Shown: positions 58,681 to 61,055 of the stretch, in pieces
How the letters are laid out: every line of letters starts with the position of its first letter
Position numbering within the stretch: position 1 is the stretch's first letter
Assembly: GCA_017419715.1 (NCBI GenBank)
Contig: JAFOKO010000072.1
Span: 1-61,055 of the forward strand
Direction: 5' to 3'
Origin: Oscillospiraceae bacterium
GTDB lineage: Bacteria > Bacillota > Clostridia > Oscillospirales > Oscillospiraceae
Length of the DNA stretch: 61,055 bases
Notes under the pieces: model-generated
Told to the model about the DNA's origin: nothing
The model's input: only the letters and a program-made list of their open reading frames with translations
Databases searched by the model: none
Made by a program: the position numbers and the translations under genes

Positions 58681-60795
58681 ATGAAAAGAGTTCCGATTGT
58701 TTCGCAGTTTTTGAAGACAGAGTGCGGCTTGTGCTGCGCCGCGATGATCTCCCGCTACTACGGACGCTATGTCTCTTTGGAGGAGCTTCGCGAATACCAG
58801 CAGGTGGGCCGGGACGGCATTTCCGGCAAGCAGCTTCACGCGCTGCTGCAATGGCTGGGATTCGACTGTAAGATCTACCGCTGCAAGCCCGAGCATCTTT
58901 CCGCCATCCCGCTGCCCGCAATCGCGTTCTGGGAAAATTCGCACTACGTGGTGATCGAAAGGCTGAAAAAGGACCGGGTGTATGTGGTCGATTCCGGCTC
59001 CGGAAGAGAGATCGTATCCCTTGAAGAATTCGAGCAGCTTTTTTCCGGCCTGATGTTCTGCCCCAAGCCCGGCGAGCACTTCACGACGAAGAAGCCGGGA
59101 CGGTCGGTGTGGTGGGATTATACCTTCCTCTTCCTCAAAAACAAGTATCTGATTCTCCTGACCCTGCTGCTCAGCCTCCTGTCCTATGTCATCTCGACGG
59201 TGGTTCCGATGATGGTGCAGGTGATTATTGACGAGCCAAGCTCCGGCAGCAGCCTGCTCCTTGCCGTGGGGCTGGCGGCGCTGTTCGGATACGGCGTCAC
59301 CTACGCGATCAGTTCTTTCCTGAATGTGCTGATCAAATCCAGAATCTACCGGACCTTTTTTGCCCACTGCATGAAGAAGCTGGCGAATTCTGAGTTTCAA
59401 TACTTCCTGCTCAGGCCCTTGGGCGGCATCTGTTATAACCTGGACTGCATCGACACCCTGAACGACAGCTACAGCGTGATGATGGTAAACTCGCTGATTT
59501 CCGCGGGAGCCATAGTCATTCTCTCCGTCTATTTTGCCATCCGGTCCTTCCCGCTCTTCCTTGTGTTTTTGTTCCTGCTGACGACGACCTTTTTTGTGCT
59601 GAAGCTGTCGAACAACCGCGTGATTCGCTGCAATCAATCGGTGATCAGCAGCAAATCTAGATTAAAAGGCAAGCAGATCGAGTTTCTCAACTCCGTTTGC
59701 GAACTGAAGGCCTCCGGCGTGGAAGACATGTTCTATTCGGAATGGGAAACGGCGTTTTACCACTCCGTCAAGAAAAATCTGCAAAAGAACAACAGCGAAG
59801 CGCTCTATTCCTCCTTGAACGCCGTGTTCTCCCTTGTGCTGCCCCTTGTCATTCTGCTTGCCGCCTTTTACATGGTGTCCTCCAATCTGATGACGATGGG
59901 AACCGCCGTCTCGCTCTATTCTCTGTCCACGATTATCACGTCCTTTGCCATGAACTTTTTCTCATCCATCAATTCGGTTCGCACCATGGAGAACCTGACG
60001 GATCGGATCAAGGACCTGATCTCCCAGCCGACGGAAAAAAGCGGGCCCAAAAAGATTGACGATATTTCCCGGATCCAGCTCGACCATGTGTCCTTCCGGT
60101 ACGATAAGCACTCCCCGCTGGTTCTAAAGGACATTTCCCTGTCCATAGAAAAGGGCCAAAAAATCGCGATTGTCGGCGGATCGGGCAGCGGAAAATCGAC
60201 CATCGCAAAGCTGCTGATCAAAATGTATGAGCCCACCGAGGGGGCCATTCAATATGACGGGACTCCGGCGGAGGAGCTGGACAACAAGGCCCTTCGCCGC
60301 GTGATTGGCAGCGTCTCCCAGGGCGGAAAGCTGGTCAACGCATCCATTTTCAAGAATGTTGCCCTGCTCGCGAACAAATTTACGCCGGAGGACTTCGCCG
60401 ACGCCTGCAAGAAAGCGCAGATTTATGACGACATTGTAAAATTGCCCATGAAGGCGGAAACCCTCGTATCAGAGAGCGGATCAGACATCTCCGGCGGACA
60501 AAAGCAGCGAATCATCTTAGCCAGGATCCTGATGGCCGACCCCAAGATTCTCCTGCTCGACGAGGCGACAAGCGCCCTGGATTCCGTGACAGAGCACACG
60601 ATTTTTGAGGAACTGAACAAGCTGAAAAAGACCCTGATCGTGATTGCGCACCGCCTGTCCACCGTGGTAGACGCGGACTGCATCTACGTATTAAAGGACG
60701 GCTGCCTCGTGGAACAGGGAACCTACGATGAATTGATGGAAAAACGAGGGGAGTTTTATGCGCTCTACCAGTGCGGCCTGAAGGAAGGCGGCTAA
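58681..60795 (+). CDS. lanT: Lanthipeptide ABC transporter with C39 peptidase domain (LanT)
   Basis: About 704 residues in three parts. The C39 peptidase (1-~140) has the catalytic Cys in KTECGLCCAAM, His in SHYVVIERL and Asp in VYVVDSGSG. Six membrane helices follow (~150-440). The ATPase has Walker A VGGSGSGKSTIAKLL, signature DISGGQKQRIILARILM, Walker B KILLLDEATSALD and H-loop IAHRLSTV. It should cut off the leaders and export the cores. The ATG at 58681 has GAGAG six bases before; 58675 is the alternative. It lies 45 bases after lanM. Confidence 0.94.
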   Translation: MKRVPIVSQFLKTECGLCCAAMISRYYGRYVSLEELREYQQVGRDGISGKQLHALLQWLGFDCKIYRCKPEHLSAIPLPAIAFWENSHYVVIERLKKDRVYVVDSGSGREIVSLEEFEQLFSGLMFCPKPGEHFTTKKPGRSVWWDYTFLFLKNKYLILLTLLLSLLSYVISTVVPMMVQVIIDEPSSGSSLLLAVGLAALFGYGVTYAISSFLNVLIKSRIYRTFFAHCMKKLANSEFQYFLLRPLGGICYNLDCIDTLNDSYSVMMVNSLISAGAIVILSVYFAIRSFPLFLVFLFLLTTTFFVLKLSNNRVIRCNQSVISSKSRLKGKQIEFLNSVCELKASGVEDMFYSEWETAFYHSVKKNLQKNNSEALYSSLNAVFSLVLPLVILLAAFYMVSSNLMTMGTAVSLYSLSTIITSFAMNFFSSINSVRTMENLTDRIKDLISQPTEKSGPKKIDDISRIQLDHVSFRYDKHSPLVLKDISLSIEKGQKIAIVGGSGSGKSTIAKLLIKMYEPTEGAIQYDGTPAEELDNKALRRVIGSVSQGGKLVNASIFKNVALLANKFTPEDFADACKKAQIYDDIVKLPMKAETLVSESGSDISGGQKQRIILARILMADPKILLLDEATSALDSVTEHTIFEELNKLKKTLIVIAHRLSTVVDADCIYVLKDGCLVEQGTYDELMEKRGEFYALYQCGLKEGG

Positions 60796-60818
60796 TACGA
60801 TCTATTGCGATTAAATAT

Positions 60819-61055
60819 TTGCGCCCGGCGAGCGCACGTTCTATAGGGTGAAAGTCCCGAACGCGCCCGGCAGTGGGAAGCGTTAGCCAAAGGCAAGGGT
60901 GTCCGTCGCGAGGCGGAATCTGAAGGAAGCCGGATTGCGGAGCTTGAAAGGTCCTCCAATGGGCAAAGTTTCGGGCCGACGAACAGAAACCACATATAAG
61001 GCCGTACATGGGCGGACGACTCTGCCAGACAAGGGAAAGTCCAATGCTACCCGGA
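60819..61055 (+). mobile_element. Group II intron, 5' end (domain I), runs off the window
   Basis: Starting with TTGCGCCCGGCGAGCGC the strand shows the conserved 5' body of bacterial group II introns: TATAGGGTGAAAGTCCCGAAC, GTTAGCCAAAGGCAAGGGTG, TCGCGAGGCGGAATCTGAAG, GAAGCCGG and GACGAACAGAAACC. These are domain I segments. A GTGCG 5' end would be expected; here the first base differs, so the exact boundary is uncertain. It starts 23 bases after the lanT stop. Any reverse transcriptase lies beyond the window. Confidence 0.88.

Overview
The window looks like a chromosomal segment of a GC-rich, spore-forming Clostridia member, most likely Oscillospiraceae/Ruminococcaceae. The evidence is the spoIIGA-sigE pair, reverse rubrerythrin, a VanW/G5 protein with a Pro-Thr-Glu tail, a FeoA-FeoB fusion with its Cys-rich partner, a glmU-like/prs/pth/mfd run and many SD-led starts. 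This is inference from gene content, not a database match. Layout: 1-261 is the end of an rRNA operon (23S tail, 5S, terminator). 347-8 kb holds nth, an ECF sigma/anti-sigma pair, an MBL hydrolase, an RND/MMPL exporter, an alpha/beta hydrolase and rarA. 8.8-12.4 kb holds DUF951, a SUKH protein, spoIIGA, sigE and a small P-loop kinase-like protein. 12.4-18.5 kb (minus) holds pepT, the feoAB fusion plus small Cys-rich protein, an alanine-racemase-like gene and femX. 18.7-25.2 kb (plus) is the glmU-like, prs, pth, mfd block. 25.3-32.6 kb carries the VanW protein, a lipoprotein, a TIGR04255 protein, two related polytopic proteins sharing a PNAY motif, and rubrerythrin. 

32.7-40 kb is scarred accessory DNA: an integrase C-terminal remnant near tRNA-Thr(CGT), an oxidoreductase cut off by a copied piece of the anti-sigma gene, an XRE/DUF3796 pair behind a perfect palindromic operator, a frameshifted two-gene unit, and an accidental methyltransferase-GNAT fusion. 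40-43.4 kb carries an epimerase, guaA and a PHP phosphatase. 43.4-50.5 kb (minus) is one coherent thiamin-salvage module: TPP riboswitch, thiW, thiM, thiE, a HAD hydrolase, thiD, tenA and thiZXY. There is no thiC or thiG, so pyrimidine and thiazole are imported or salvaged rather than made here. cysK and a transglutaminase-like lipoprotein follow. 

53.2-61 kb is the most unusual part: a decayed SEC-C gene, a transposase tail, then a class II lanthipeptide locus made of three short precursors with a near-invariant leader and unusual small cores, one LanM synthetase, one C39-peptidase LanT, and the 5' end of a group II intron running off the window. A ~20-bp motif (TCCAACTACGGAACCGTTT and variants) occurs five times in both orientations, only between these genes. 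No immunity or regulator gene for this locus is visible before the window ends.
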